Origin: Tilletia caries
Taxonomy: Eukaryota; Basidiomycota; Exobasidiomycetes; Tilletiales; Tilletiaceae
Direction of reading: 5' to 3'
DNA: 64,000 nucleotides
Assembly (NCBI GenBank): GCA_032718865.1
Contig: JALUTQ010000045.1
Coordinates: forward strand, 1,178,001-1,242,000
Shown here: piece after piece, positions 22,248 through 33,400 of the stretch
How the letters are laid out: every line of letters starts with the position of its first letter
Numbering within the stretch: position 1 is the stretch's first letter
Translations under genes and position numbers: made by a program
Notes under the pieces: generated by a model
What the model was told of the DNA's origin: nothing
Seen by the model: only the letters and a program-made list of their open reading frames with translations
Databases searched by the model: none

Positions 22248-22960
22248 TTGGGCACCTCTCGCACAGTCTGTGCGAGGCTTGGTGCGAGCAAAGATCGCGC
22301 AGACCTCGCGCCTAGACCCCTGTGCAATATGGCTCGCACAGACCCTCGCGCAGACTTCCCTGTGCGAGCCAGCATCGCACTCTCGCTCGCGCCCCTCGCT
22401 CAGAGCGATCTTTTCTCGCACTGGAGTTCTTTGTCAGATCGCACTGACCTGTGCGAGCTCCTACGCCAGTCACCGAAGCGGCCGGCGACAAAACACCGAA
22501 GGCAGACTGTGACTTCTAGTTTCTCTAATTGATGTGACTTTGTTTGTTGGTCTCGGAGTTTCATGTTTATCCGGCGCGCACTCAAAAAATTCACAACTTT
22601 TTTATGGCTCGATTGACCAGCCTGTCTGAACACACCAAACCTCGTTTTTACCTATTGCTACACGTATGTAAGGGCGACAGTGAAGATGTGTGTGATCCAC
22701 GCGAGTGTGTACTGCATGCGGATGGTGATGGTGAGGGAGGTGAGAGGGTGAGCAGACTGAGTGTCGGAGGACGCGAGGTGCGTGCGGCGTTGGTTGTTGG
22801 AGGTCAGTGCTACAGTCACGTGATCTCCGTACTGGGTCTGGGTTTGGCCTCGCGCAGGTCGATGCGAGGTTTGCGCTACTGTCTATCGCACAGGGTAAGT
22901 GCGAGGTTTGCGCGACACTATGTCGCACAACGATCGCACAGGGTCGCGCGAGGATATAGG
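22248..22960. repeat. Two clusters of GTGCGA/TCGCAC hexamers in alternating orientation
   Basis: About nine copies of GTGCGA or its complement TCGCAC occur in 22255-22460, and at least four more in 22880-22945, mixed with GCGCGAGG-like blocks. Adjacent opposite-orientation copies could fold into many small hairpins. The 380 bp between the clusters has no recognisable gene. The pattern is that of foldback-type repeat arms. Confidence 0.5.
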
Positions 22961-23100
22961 ATGTCCGCGATGACTGTATGAAGGGAGTGCAGTTCCAGTA
23001 TGGGAAAATTGGCAACGAGGAATCAGAAAATGACACGCCCTTGGTCGTCGCCTGCATAAGGACAAAAAGAATGATACATCAGCTCACAATCGGACTGTAA

Positions 23101-25011
23101 TCAACTGGCACACATTCCCTGGGACTCACATTCGACGAGCCCGTAGCAGCATTGGTCCTCTTTGAGCTCAGGGAACCCTTGACCTGACTCGTCCGGCGCT
23201 GTCGTCAGCTGTGGCGTGTCGTACGTGTTCGTCTGGCTAGTGGTGACCTCACTGGACGCAGCCGGAGGTGCCGGTGGGAGGGTGGTGATAGGATGGGACG
23301 GGAAGCCGAGCGAGTCTGTCGCTGTCGCTGTCGTCGTGGGAGCGGGAGCGGGAGCGGCCTGAGCAACGCTTCCGCAGGCTGATGACGCTCCTGGGGTTGC
23401 ATTCATGGAGACAGAGGTACGAGGCCCACAACCTGAAGGTTGTGAACACGCTTGCTTAGAAGCCGGCCGACTTCCAGCCGCAGGAGAGGGAGCAGACGGC
23501 CAGTACGATGTCGAAAGCGATTCGCCCATCCCCTGTTGCTGCTGTTGTTGTTGTTGCCGAGAGTCTACATCAAAGGACATGCGGGGAGGGAATGCATAAC
23601 TCAGGCCGGCGTTCGCGGGACTGTCAACGAACAAGGAAGCCAGCCCACCTGGTCGTTGAGGATCCATATCGTCCACCGCGAGACTGCTGCGGGACATGGA
23701 TCGGATGGCGTTCGCAGCGCCGATCTCGGAGGACGCGGTGGCGATGGGTGCGATTGGTTTTTGATACGACGGACTGTAGCTGCTGTTTTGTTGACCACCC
23801 TGGAATATCAGGCTGGCCATACCCATCGGCTTGTTGCTACTGTTCGTACCCAACGTCTCGGGCAGGGATGGCAGGCTCAACTGGCCTGGGACGGTGGACT
23901 GATACTGGCTTGAGGCGACTGGGTATGGCAGACCTTGTGCGCCGCTCCACCGCCTAGACTCCGCATTAGACTGTCCGTTCGAAGAGGCAGAAACACCGGG
24001 AAGAGCGGATAACTGTTGACTCCGTACTTGCTCCATCTTGGCTCGGTGTTCGGCCGATGAGGCTGAGACTACGTTGCACAGCTGTCGCAAACTTCCGCCG
24101 CAGCCCTGTTTGGCAGCCAAGGTTGGTGACACGCCTGTTGCCAAGGCGGCCTCTTCTACACAGCAAAGGCCGTCTGAGCCCGAGGTCTTGGGAGAGGTTG
24201 ATTTGTCATCTGCGACGGCGGTTGATGCGTAGGTGGGAGAAGGGGTCGACTCTGCGTTGTTGAGGGTGCTGGCTGTGCTGCTGCTCCTATTGCTGCTTTG
24301 AGCCGCACCAAGAACCCGAGAGGTAGAAGCAATGCGATCGGTAGTCCACCAATTCGCGCTGCTAGGAAACGCCGATGATGACTGCTGGGCCGTCGTTCTC
24401 GGCTGGGCTGGTTCCACAAAGCTTGAGTTGTACTGAGCCGACAAGGATGAGCTGGACTCGGTACGTTGCCGCTTGTGATAGGGCATGTAAGTACTGGGCG
24501 GATACGAGGTCGAATGCTTTGGAGAAGCTGCCAGGAGGGAGTAGGACAGCGAGAGAGGTTGGGCAGGTGGGACGAAGGACGGAGAAGACGCCGAGCCGTT
24601 CGCATTCGGACGCTCAGCCTGGAAACTCGGTCGAGCCGGCACGGAGGAAGATGGCTGATGCTGGTCGCGGACGAGACCGGAGAGCTGTATGCGCAGACGC
24701 GAGAGATCCGCCGAGACGTTCGTATATGCTTCCGACCATGTGGTACAATGTCGGCATGAGCGGTCGGCATCATCGGTCTGTGTGCTGGCCTCTGCGGTCG
24801 CAGCGGGCGAGGACGAGGACGAGGACGAGGACGAGGCTGAGGCTGAGGACGAGCGCAACTTGCGCTTGAGCTCCTCGTTCTCGTTGGTCAGACGCTGTAC
24901 GGAGTCTTCGAGGTCGGTGAGGTGCTGGCGCTTGCGCTCACGGAAGGCGCGCTGTGCGTTGAGCGAGGGCGTCACGGGGAGCTCGAGGTTGGGTCTTCGA
25001 CCGCGCGCCAT
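23101..25011 (-). CDS. bZIP transcription factor (fungal AP-1/YAP-like basic region)
   Basis: A single exon gives 636 aa. The basic region is at the very N terminus (ARGRRPNLELPVTPSLNAQR, then AFRERKRQHL) and is followed by a leucine-zipper heptad (LTDLEDSVQRLTNENEELKR). A paired-Cys stretch (CRHCTTW) sits near residue 95. Most of the rest is Ser/Ala/Pro/Gln-rich with a Q run near 23540, as expected for activation domains. Further Cys clusters occur (DGLCCVEE near residue 285, and CCYGLVECESQGMC at the C terminus), and redox or metal sensing is possible. The start at 25011 has a strong context (CAGCCATGG); an in-frame ATG at 25122 would add 37 residues. A GTGAGT near 23127 could be an intron donor, so the last residues are less certain. 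Confidence 0.85.
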   Translation of the reverse strand: MARGRRPNLELPVTPSLNAQRAFRERKRQHLTDLEDSVQRLTNENEELKRKLRSSSASASSSSSSSSSPAATAEASTQTDDADRSCRHCTTWSEAYTNVSADLSRLRIQLSGLVRDQHQPSSSVPARPSFQAERPNANGSASSPSFVPPAQPLSLSYSLLAASPKHSTSYPPSTYMPYHKRQRTESSSSLSAQYNSSFVEPAQPRTTAQQSSSAFPSSANWWTTDRIASTSRVLGAAQSSNRSSSTASTLNNAESTPSPTYASTAVADDKSTSPKTSGSDGLCCVEEAALATGVSPTLAAKQGCGGSLRQLCNVVSASSAEHRAKMEQVRSQQLSALPGVSASSNGQSNAESRRWSGAQGLPYPVASSQYQSTVPGQLSLPSLPETLGTNSSNKPMGMASLIFQGGQQNSSYSPSYQKPIAPIATASSEIGAANAIRSMSRSSLAVDDMDPQRPGGLASLFVDSPANAGLSYAFPPRMSFDVDSRQQQQQQQQGMGESLSTSYWPSAPSPAAGSRPASKQACSQPSGCGPRTSVSMNATPGASSACGSVAQAAPAPAPTTTATATDSLGFPSHPITTLPPAPPAASSEVTTSQTNTYDTPQLTTAPDESGQGFPELKEDQCCYGLVECESQGMCAS

Positions 25012-25317
25012 GGCTGATCGCTGTCCCCGGGGGTTGCGCTGGATTCCTGCTGGGTAAGTGTCGCTGTTCTCGCGCACGTCGCTGGCAGGGCCAAGGGCAA
25101 GTTCGTTAATAATTCGATACATACTCGTACGTAAGGTTCACAGACTCACAAATGGGGTCTCACTAACAAACAAACACCTTCCTTACCCCTTAACGCCGAA
25201 CACCTCATTTCATGCTCAGGCTCATGCTCATGCTCATGCTGGAATTGGAATAATCGAGCCTGCTCTCTCATACAGTTCCTCGTCGCTGATTCTGTTGCAG
25301 TGGCAGCATCGAGCAGA

Positions 25318-26806
25318 ATGGACCTCCTGATTACACAGAACGACATCGAGCGGGCACGAGAGACGATCAAGACCTTCGTGCATCGAACGCCACTCCTGAC
25401 GAACCACTCATTGGACCAAGCCGCCTCCGATGCCTTCGAGAATGCTTTGCGTCGCCACCGAGAATCCGAACCCAAAGGAAGCACTTCCTCCCAGCAATTC
25501 TCGATCTTGCACAACGTCGACGTCCGCTTCCACCTTGCCTTCAAAGCCGAGCATCTCCAGAAAGGAGGAGCTTTCAAAGCCCGCGGAGCATCCAATGCCG
25601 TCCTGACCCACCTCGAGCGAGAAAGGAAAAGGAAAGGAAAAGATTTCGACTCCAAACAAGTCTGGTTCGTGAGTATGTAGTGAGTTCCCTCATTGTACCC
25701 GTTGAATTGCATCTCTCTGGGTGCTCATTCTGAATCTACTGGGTGCGATAGGTTACGCATTCCTCAGGAAATCATGCCGGCGCTCTCGCAAGGGCAGCAC
25801 AAGCCGCCGGAGCCTCTGCCGCCGTCGTCATGCCCCTCTCCACGCCTGCCCCCAAACAGGCTGCCGTGCGTGGATACGGCGCCCGGGCCATCATGTGCGA
25901 AAGCACACTGGCCGCCCGTGAGGACACCGCCCGGAAAGTCATGCACGAGCTCGAAGAGGAGGTCGGGTCTGCTGGCAACGTCATCTTTGTCCATCCGTAC
26001 GACGACCCGCTCGTGATTGCCGGTCAGGGCACGCTCGGTGAGATCGTCGAACAGGGACGAGTGTTGGCCAGGAGCGGATGGGGAGCCCAGGGTGGAACGG
26101 GTCATGGCAAGTGTTCTGCCGCCTCGGAATCAACTGCAGCCTTGTCCTCGGATTCTCCCTCGGACGACGCCGACGAACCGCCTTTTGATCTGGTACTGAG
26201 CCCCTGCGGCGGAGGAGGCCAACTAAGCGGCCTTTCAACTGCCGTAAAGGCTGCTGATGCGCGCATCGAGGTCTTTGGGGCTGAGCCAGGTCAGCCACTA
26301 CTTACTCACCACCTTATGATTATGCCAAGCTGGTGTTCATCTTCATCACTCCTTTTACAGAGGCTGCTGACGACGCCGCCAGATCCTTCTCAACGGGCAC
26401 CCTTCAACCGGCCATCACCCCGCCTCGATCCATCGCAGACGGTCTACTCACCGCTCTTTCACCCCGAACCTACGCTCACATCAAAGCACATGTCTCTGGC
26501 ATACTGACCACGTCGGAAGCCTCGATCCTGCGGGCCCTGCAACTCACCTGGGAACGCACAAAGCAACTGGTCGAACCGAGCGCATGCGTCGGCCTGGGAT
26601 GTGTACTTCAGGCCAAGAACGAGTGGCTCGAGGTCGTCCTGGCAGTGGTCAACCGCAAGCTTCAGTCCACAGCGGCACTGCGGCGCGGCCATGGGTCCAC
26701 CACGGTGGATGTCAGGGTGGTCATCATCTGGACAGGTGGCAATGCGGATGTACCCAAGGTGATCGAGGCCTTGCAGGCCTTGCCATCGCCATCGGAACAG
26801 GCATGA
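25318..26806 (+). CDS. PLP-dependent serine racemase / serine-threonine dehydratase family enzyme
   Basis: Exons 25318-25668, 25752-26289 and 26361-26806 give 444 aa. This is a fold-type II PLP enzyme. The Schiff-base lysine lies in QKGGAFKARGA (near residue 88). The substrate loop SSGNHAGA comes right after the first intron, and the phosphate-binding tetraglycine loop is PCGGGGQLSG. The GAEP motif and a late SEASILRAL segment match serine racemase and L-threo-3-hydroxyaspartate ammonia-lyase (yeast SRY1) more than the longer biosynthetic threonine deaminase, which has a regulatory ACT domain that is absent here. Expected reactions are racemisation and beta-elimination of serine or hydroxyaspartate. 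Two acidic or Ser-rich inserts (about residues 50-65 and 220-250) explain the length of 444 against about 330. It is transcribed divergently from the bZIP gene, 306 bp away. Confidence 0.9.
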
Positions 26807-27488
26807 GAGCTCCCGCATTTTCCTTGCACAGCGGCGAGCGTCGAGCGAATGGGGGCTTCGGTCTTCTGATGATCTGCTGGCGTGCCTGCCACAATCAGAA
26901 GTCAGGAGGAGCTCTGGATGAAGGAGCAGGGAAGAAAGGGGACAGAGGCTGTCAGCAGATATGTCATCACGCCCAGTCATGATGCTCCGTGTTAGCTGTT
27001 TCGCAACTTGATGACCCGGCCGCTGCCGGCTGCCCTGCCGTATCCAGCTGAAAATCCGGACCCTTGAACAGAGGAGAGACCGTTCCCTCTGCTGCTGCTC
27101 GCTGCTCTCGAGTCCTGTCCAGTGCTATCCAAAACCCAAGATCCGAGGAGTAAGTTTAGCACCTGCACGTCTGGCCGGGCTCTACCAACCAAGTAATGAT
27201 GAATAGGAATCGATTATAGCAGGACAGATGAAGATGACTTAGAGACTTGTGTAGAATGGTTGTAGGAATAAAAGGGAGAAGCTTGCTGTGAACTGTGATT
27301 TGTGTGTGGAGACACTTCGTTGAAAGATGATGCATTCCGGCATAGGGTTGCGGGATGGCCGGGTTGCTGAGTGGAGATGGGATGGCGGGCCGTTATCACG
27401 TAAAAAAAGGGGGAAAGGGTCGGACAGGCGGAGCACGAGAAGTCGAGGATGTCGAGACCGATGCGATGTAGTTTATGAACAGGGCTTC
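26807..27488. other. Convergent 3' region, no gene recognised
   Basis: This separates the 3' ends of the PLP enzyme and the Rim15-like kinase. No repeat or RNA gene was seen. Confidence 0.5.
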
Positions 27489-30400
27489 TCATGCGTTGCG
27501 CGAATTCGTCGGTCCGCTGCTGACGTGGCTCGTACGCCGACTCGATCCACCCCACTCGCTTCCCATACTGATCGGCTCGGCGCTCACACTCGTGTCGCTG
27601 GTGCTCGTCCGTTTCGAGTCGAGTACAAGGCCCATGAGACCGACGCTTGTTCCCTCCGATGGAGCGTAGCTACTCCCCAGCGCCGGCGTGGTGGCGTGCG
27701 TCGAGTGTGATGCTGCCGTCGAAGGCGGGTACCAGAATCCCCGGCGGTCTTTGGCACTGGGGGAGAAGTTGAGCTGCCGAAGGGCGGCCAGAATGTCTGG
27801 TTTGGTCAAAGGTTTGGCAACAACGGCATCGAAGTTGCTGTGGCTGACGTCGATCTGCTCGTCCCGGTCGAAGGATGCAAGTGCGATGATTGGCGTCAAC
27901 GAATTCGCATTGCGAGTCGACTTGAGCATTCTAGCCGCGTCTTGTCCGCTCACTGGAAGATTTAAAGGACTGGAGTCAGGATCTTTGTAATTTGGTATAG
28001 GGATCATCGCCACGAATGCGGAACTCACCAATAGGCAGCGTGAGATCGATAAACATGGCACTGTACCTGACGTCTCCCATCGCCAATTGAGTGGCCTCAG
28101 CGCCACTCCGCGTGCTGACAGTCCGCAGGCCAAGCTTGTTGAGAATATTCTCCAGCATACGCAAGGCGATCGGATTGTCCTCAGCAATCAAGCACGTGCC
28201 TGAATGCTCGCTCAAGATCGCAGCCGAAGCCGAGTCGGAAGTCGCCGATACGCTAGGTCGAGTCCCATCCGATGCGGGCCCGCGCTCAGGCGCGACCATG
28301 CTTCCCGTCGCAGATCCGCCGCTGAACGATGTCTCCATAGGGAAGCCGCCCGGAGGAAGGGGAGCGGTGGGCTCTTGCCAGCTCTGTGCAGCAGGCACCG
28401 GAGCGCGATCTGGATTCGCCCCCAGCGAGGACGTGCGAGCCCGGGATGAATTGCGACTCATCGCGTCGATCTCCCCTTCTGCCAGTAAGCTCCGCTTGCG
28501 GTCCATTATCGCGTTCGAAACACCAACAAGGGAGCTTGCTGAAGCGCTGACTCCCATCGTGAATTCGGAAGGGCGACGCTTGTGTGGTCCAACGGTGTTA
28601 TGCAGGTAGGGCCCGGCAGTAGAGGGCGACGTCGGAGCAGTCGATCGACTCGGCGCCGAGCTCTGTGATGAGACAGAGGTGGACGGGGATGGAGGACCAT
28701 GCCCAGCAACTGGAGGCGGGGGATGGTGAGGGTGAATGCTCGTCCGTGGCTTTCCTGCCTTGCCCGAAAGGCTGCGGTGACGCGCATGCATGAGGGGGGT
28801 TTCAACAGCCGGTGCGGCAGGAGGCAGCTGATCCGATCGCATCTTGCGAAGTATCTCATCGTTAGCTTGCTTGAGAACTGGCAGATTTTTGAACGTGAAC
28901 GAGCCGAACTCGTCTACCGTTTGATCCACGGGTGTCTCCAGTGGCAGAGTACCCCGCTTCCGCGCCGGTGGTCTGCTTGTCTCCATGAAGCGACTGTTTC
29001 GCGACAGTGCATTCGCAAATTCGGTCGTGCTGGTGATGCGCACTTCCTCGTCGGTGAACTCTTGGAAAGCCGCACCACGCAGATCGAAGTAGTCTGTAGA
29101 CTCCGGATCGGTGACTTGAGGCACGAATGGCCCTTCACCAGCAGCCACGTTGTCCCAGTCAAAGCCTGCAAAGAATGGGTGGGCTTTGACCTCACCCGAA
29201 CCTTTGGTGCCGAGTCGCTGCTGTGGGTCGGTGCACATAAGACGCTCCATGAAGTCGCGAGCCGCATCGGACAGTTCAACATCTTCGTCCCACGAGATTC
29301 TGCGAGAGAGAATATTGTCGAACACTCGATCCGGCGTCTCAGCATGGAAAGGCGGAATGCCATAAATGAACTCGTAGAGGATGACTCCAAGAGCCCACCA
29401 GTCGACAGCCATGTCGTCCATACCGATACCCAGAATACTCTCAGGGGCAAGATAATCTGGAGTGCCGACAAACTTCGGCATTCCTTGAGGATTGCGGGCG
29501 TTGACGGATTCGGAGGGCAGGGTGTTGGAGCCGAAGACGTGGCTGGGACTCTCAAGCAGATTGGCCGAGGGCAGAGGCCGCAGCAGAGTGCTTGGCCCTT
29601 CGGACCCACTTGAATCGCTGACGTCCGTCGACGAGCTGACTATGCGACCTCGCTGAGCGGGAGCGAAGAAAGATTGGGCGCGGAACATATTAGCAGCACC
29701 CGGCGTCACAGATGCTGGCGATGTTCCAAAGTCTGACAAAGCATCGCCGCGACCCATTTTAGTCACAGGCGCCGCTGGCGGGCCCGTGGCCGATCGCGAT
29801 GAGGGCGTGGTCGAGCTGGAAGCCGAATCTGACTTCGTGTGTCCCATCGCAGCGCCTCCCACGTTGCGTGTCTGACGACCAAGCAGACCGATCTTGGACA
29901 ATCCGAAGTCTGTTAGCTTGAGGTGACCATGTTGATCAATGAGCAGGTTGTCGGGTTTCATGTCACTGAGTTTTGAAAATAAAGACAGTTAGATCAGCAT
30001 GCCCCCAATTCAATCGCTCTGATGCTGGATACTCACCGATGCACAACGCCCTTTTCGTGCAGTTGCTCCAAGCCGTTGATGACTTCCGCGATGTACTGCC
30101 TGGCCCATTCCTCCGGCAGCGAGCCAAGATTTTTGCACAACGAGGCACAGTCACCGCCCGGCAGGTACTCCATCACGAGGTACAGATACTGCTTGCTCTG
30201 GAACGTGAAGAAGAGCTTCACCACGAACGGAGATGAGGTCTGGTCCATCAGAATCTTGCGCTCAGCTTTGGCGTTGGTGATCTGGTTCTTTGCGATCATG
30301 TCCGACTTCTTCAGCACCTTGATGGCAAAGTAGTCGCCCGTCGTCTTCTTTCGGGCCAAGTAGACGGACCCGAAAGCACCCTTGCTGATGGGCTTGATGA

Positions 30401-33400
30401 TCTCAAAGTCTTGGATGGACGAGGCTGTGGGTCGTGATGAAGGCGCAGAAGGTGGGATGCGCGGCGAGAGCGGCATAGTGCTGACTTGTGGGCTCCGATG
30501 CGACATAGACAAGCGTCTGGCTGCAGCAGAGGACTGTCCGTCGACTGCACCGTGGTGCGGAGAGAAAGGTGGTGTTCCGCCTGAGTGCGCTGGAACATGC
30601 GATGCGCGACGCGATCGTGACGAAAAGGCCGCTTCTGAAGGCGGAGGCAAAGCAGTGGAAGGCAAAGGCGAGGGCAAGAAGGTCGGCGAGATATTGGCAG
30701 GTGGAATCAGTGGTGAATCCGCTCGAGACCTGCTGCCACCGGCCAGCATACCCGTGAACTGTCCCGTCTCGTCTCCCGTCTTCTCGCGATTCCGACTCCC
30801 GATTGCAAAGCTATCTTCGACGATCTGCTCCTGGGACGATTCATCGTGACTTCGATCCTCGGTCTCCTCAAGGATGGGCTCCTCTTCAACGTCCTCGAGA
30901 ATCTCCTCCTCTTCGGAGAGACTGACGGCCTCTTCGCCAGAGTCGGATCCCTGTTGAGCCGCCGAGAGTGCATTTTCGACCCTGTCCTCCCACTCCTGTC
31001 GGACGCGCTCAACGTAAACGATTGTGTTCCGCATACGATTGACTCCGCTCAGCTTCGCCCGCACCGCATTTTCGACTTCGACCAGCATACTGTCGATTGC
31101 CGCATCGTCGACTCGTGTTGGCCGCCACTGATGAACTTGCACCATTCGTGCTTCTGAAGTCGGGGTCAGTAGTCGTTGCCGCTCGATCGGTTCCGCCGCG
31201 GCATCCTCCTTGATGGCTGGGGTCGAAATGTCCTTCGCACTTTGCAGCATCTGCAACATGGCATCGATAACACGCAGATGTGCTTTTCGAATCGCCATGT
31301 AATTGATCTGCTTAGGAGCCACCGACTTGTTCAAGCCTTCAAGTGCCGAAGGCGGCTGGGTCGAGGGCGGAGGCGTCGAAAGCGGTATCCCGCGGAATTC
31401 GGGGGCAGGACCACCAGCCTGGGCCTCCTCGACTAGTGCCAAGCTGACGGCCTTGATCGTCCGCCGAAGCTCGGCGAGATTCTCGTTGATCTCGCCGATC
31501 TCCATTTCGAGACGATGTATCTCGTTGCAGATCTCCGAATGACTTTCGAAGAACCAAGTCGGGATGTCCCGCTCGCAAATGCGGCACAGAAGCGGCTCTA
31601 GCGAGATGGTGGCTGCAGACGCCACCCTTGCCGCCGCAGTATCGTCAAGCTGTTTGGGACCTTTGACAGCGCCGTCACCTTGCAAGTTCGCTTCAAGTTC
31701 AGGGGATGCCGTAGGTTTGAACACCCACATCACGTGGGTCGGTTGCCGTGTTTCCCGGTCGTGCATAAGCATGCCCTTTCCTTCCATCTCCTGGAAGTAA
31801 GTCGCGTCCTCATCTTTGCCCTCCCCAAGTGAGGATGCGCAAGACGGGTCGATGCGGAGACGGAAAGTGACTTCGACAGTGTGGGCTTCGTCCAATTGTA
31901 GCTGCCGCGTCGCTTCCTCGAAGATATCGGAATCACCGGGAGCAAGCCAGTCGCTGACGGGCTGGTCGTACAGCTGCGCAAGATCCGTTCTGTTGGACAA
32001 AATGATCCTCGGTCAGATGCCACAAAATTCAACAACGCCCATTTACGGAAAGACTTACCCTATGACAGTGGTCCAAGCTGGACTCAGGTAAACAAATCGA
32101 CCCTCCAAACTCAACTCCATCAGGACGTTCACCGCCTCTTTGCCTGGAGAGTTGGGAATCTCCTCCACAGGTTCGAGCAATTGGTTGCTGACATCGGAGT
32201 CCGCCTGCTGCACCGCAAGAACACGCGAAGAATCGCTCTCCGAAACAGTCCGTCGCTCGCGCATGTCCGGAGTCGGCGAGCTTGATCCGCCCGGCCGGCG
32301 TGGACCCGTGATAGATATGTTACGCGCGGGACTGCTAATGGCCGAAGGAGCCCCGTTACCCTGCGAGCTCCGAGCGTCCTGCACTTCGTACTCTTCCGCG
32401 TGCGGTTCCGCTGAGTCGGGCTGGTCGTTCTCATCGTCGAGATTCCAGAAGACCATCTCGGCCTCCCACCACTGCATCAGTCGACTCAGGCCTGCAACGG
32501 CAAGGAGAAGCTTGATGTACCAGTCTCGTCCCGGCCAGTCCGGATGACTGTCCCACGTCTTTCCGATGATCTGGATGTTGCTAGCGACACCCGAGATGGA
32601 ACCGGGCCGAGAGGTAAGGCTCTGGATCGGCGTGTCGAGCACTTCCATCGCCACGGTGACGAGATCTTGCAAAGCAGGGATGTATGGCTCCATCGGCGAG
32701 TCCTCTGCAGGCAATTGTCTGAAGCGGCGCACTGGCGAAAGACGCGGAGAGTAGGATGGCAACGAGGCTTGTGACCGACCGGCAGGCATAGGAGAGTGAG
32801 AGCGAGAAGTCGATCGAGACGTCGATGCGGATCGGTTGTACTGTCGCAGACTCTTGTGTCTTGCGAGGGGCAAGCCAGGATACCCGCCCTTTGATGGGCG
32901 TTTTACCGCAGCACGAAGAGGCGATGAGGGATGTGAGCGACCTTCAAGAACCGCACCTCGTCGAGGAGTCGGTGCTTCCAAAGGTGTCTCAATGGCTGCC
33001 ATGAGGAATCCCGGGTTCAGCGTCAGCAACAACTTCCAATCTGTCAACACGCCTCGGCAAGCTGAAAAACTACTTACGTTGAGCTGTCTCATCTGCATCG
33101 ATCAGATCTTCCAGATCTCCAAAGACGCTCACAATCCCTCCGATCCCGCCCCCTACCGCCGAGGAGATGTTCAAATCACGGTCCGAACCTGACTGGCGCT
33201 CGTCATCCTGCATATCCTGAGTCTGTGCAGTGCCAGAAGCACTCTCCGTGTCCGAGTCGTCGTCGTCTCCCAAGACCTCTTCGACAACGTCGGAATCATC
33301 GGCAACGCTCTCGGCGGGAGTGGGCGACGACGCAACTTGGTCCTCGACGAACTGACTAATTGCTGCAATGATTCTGCACAGCTCCTTGTCACAGCTCTCC

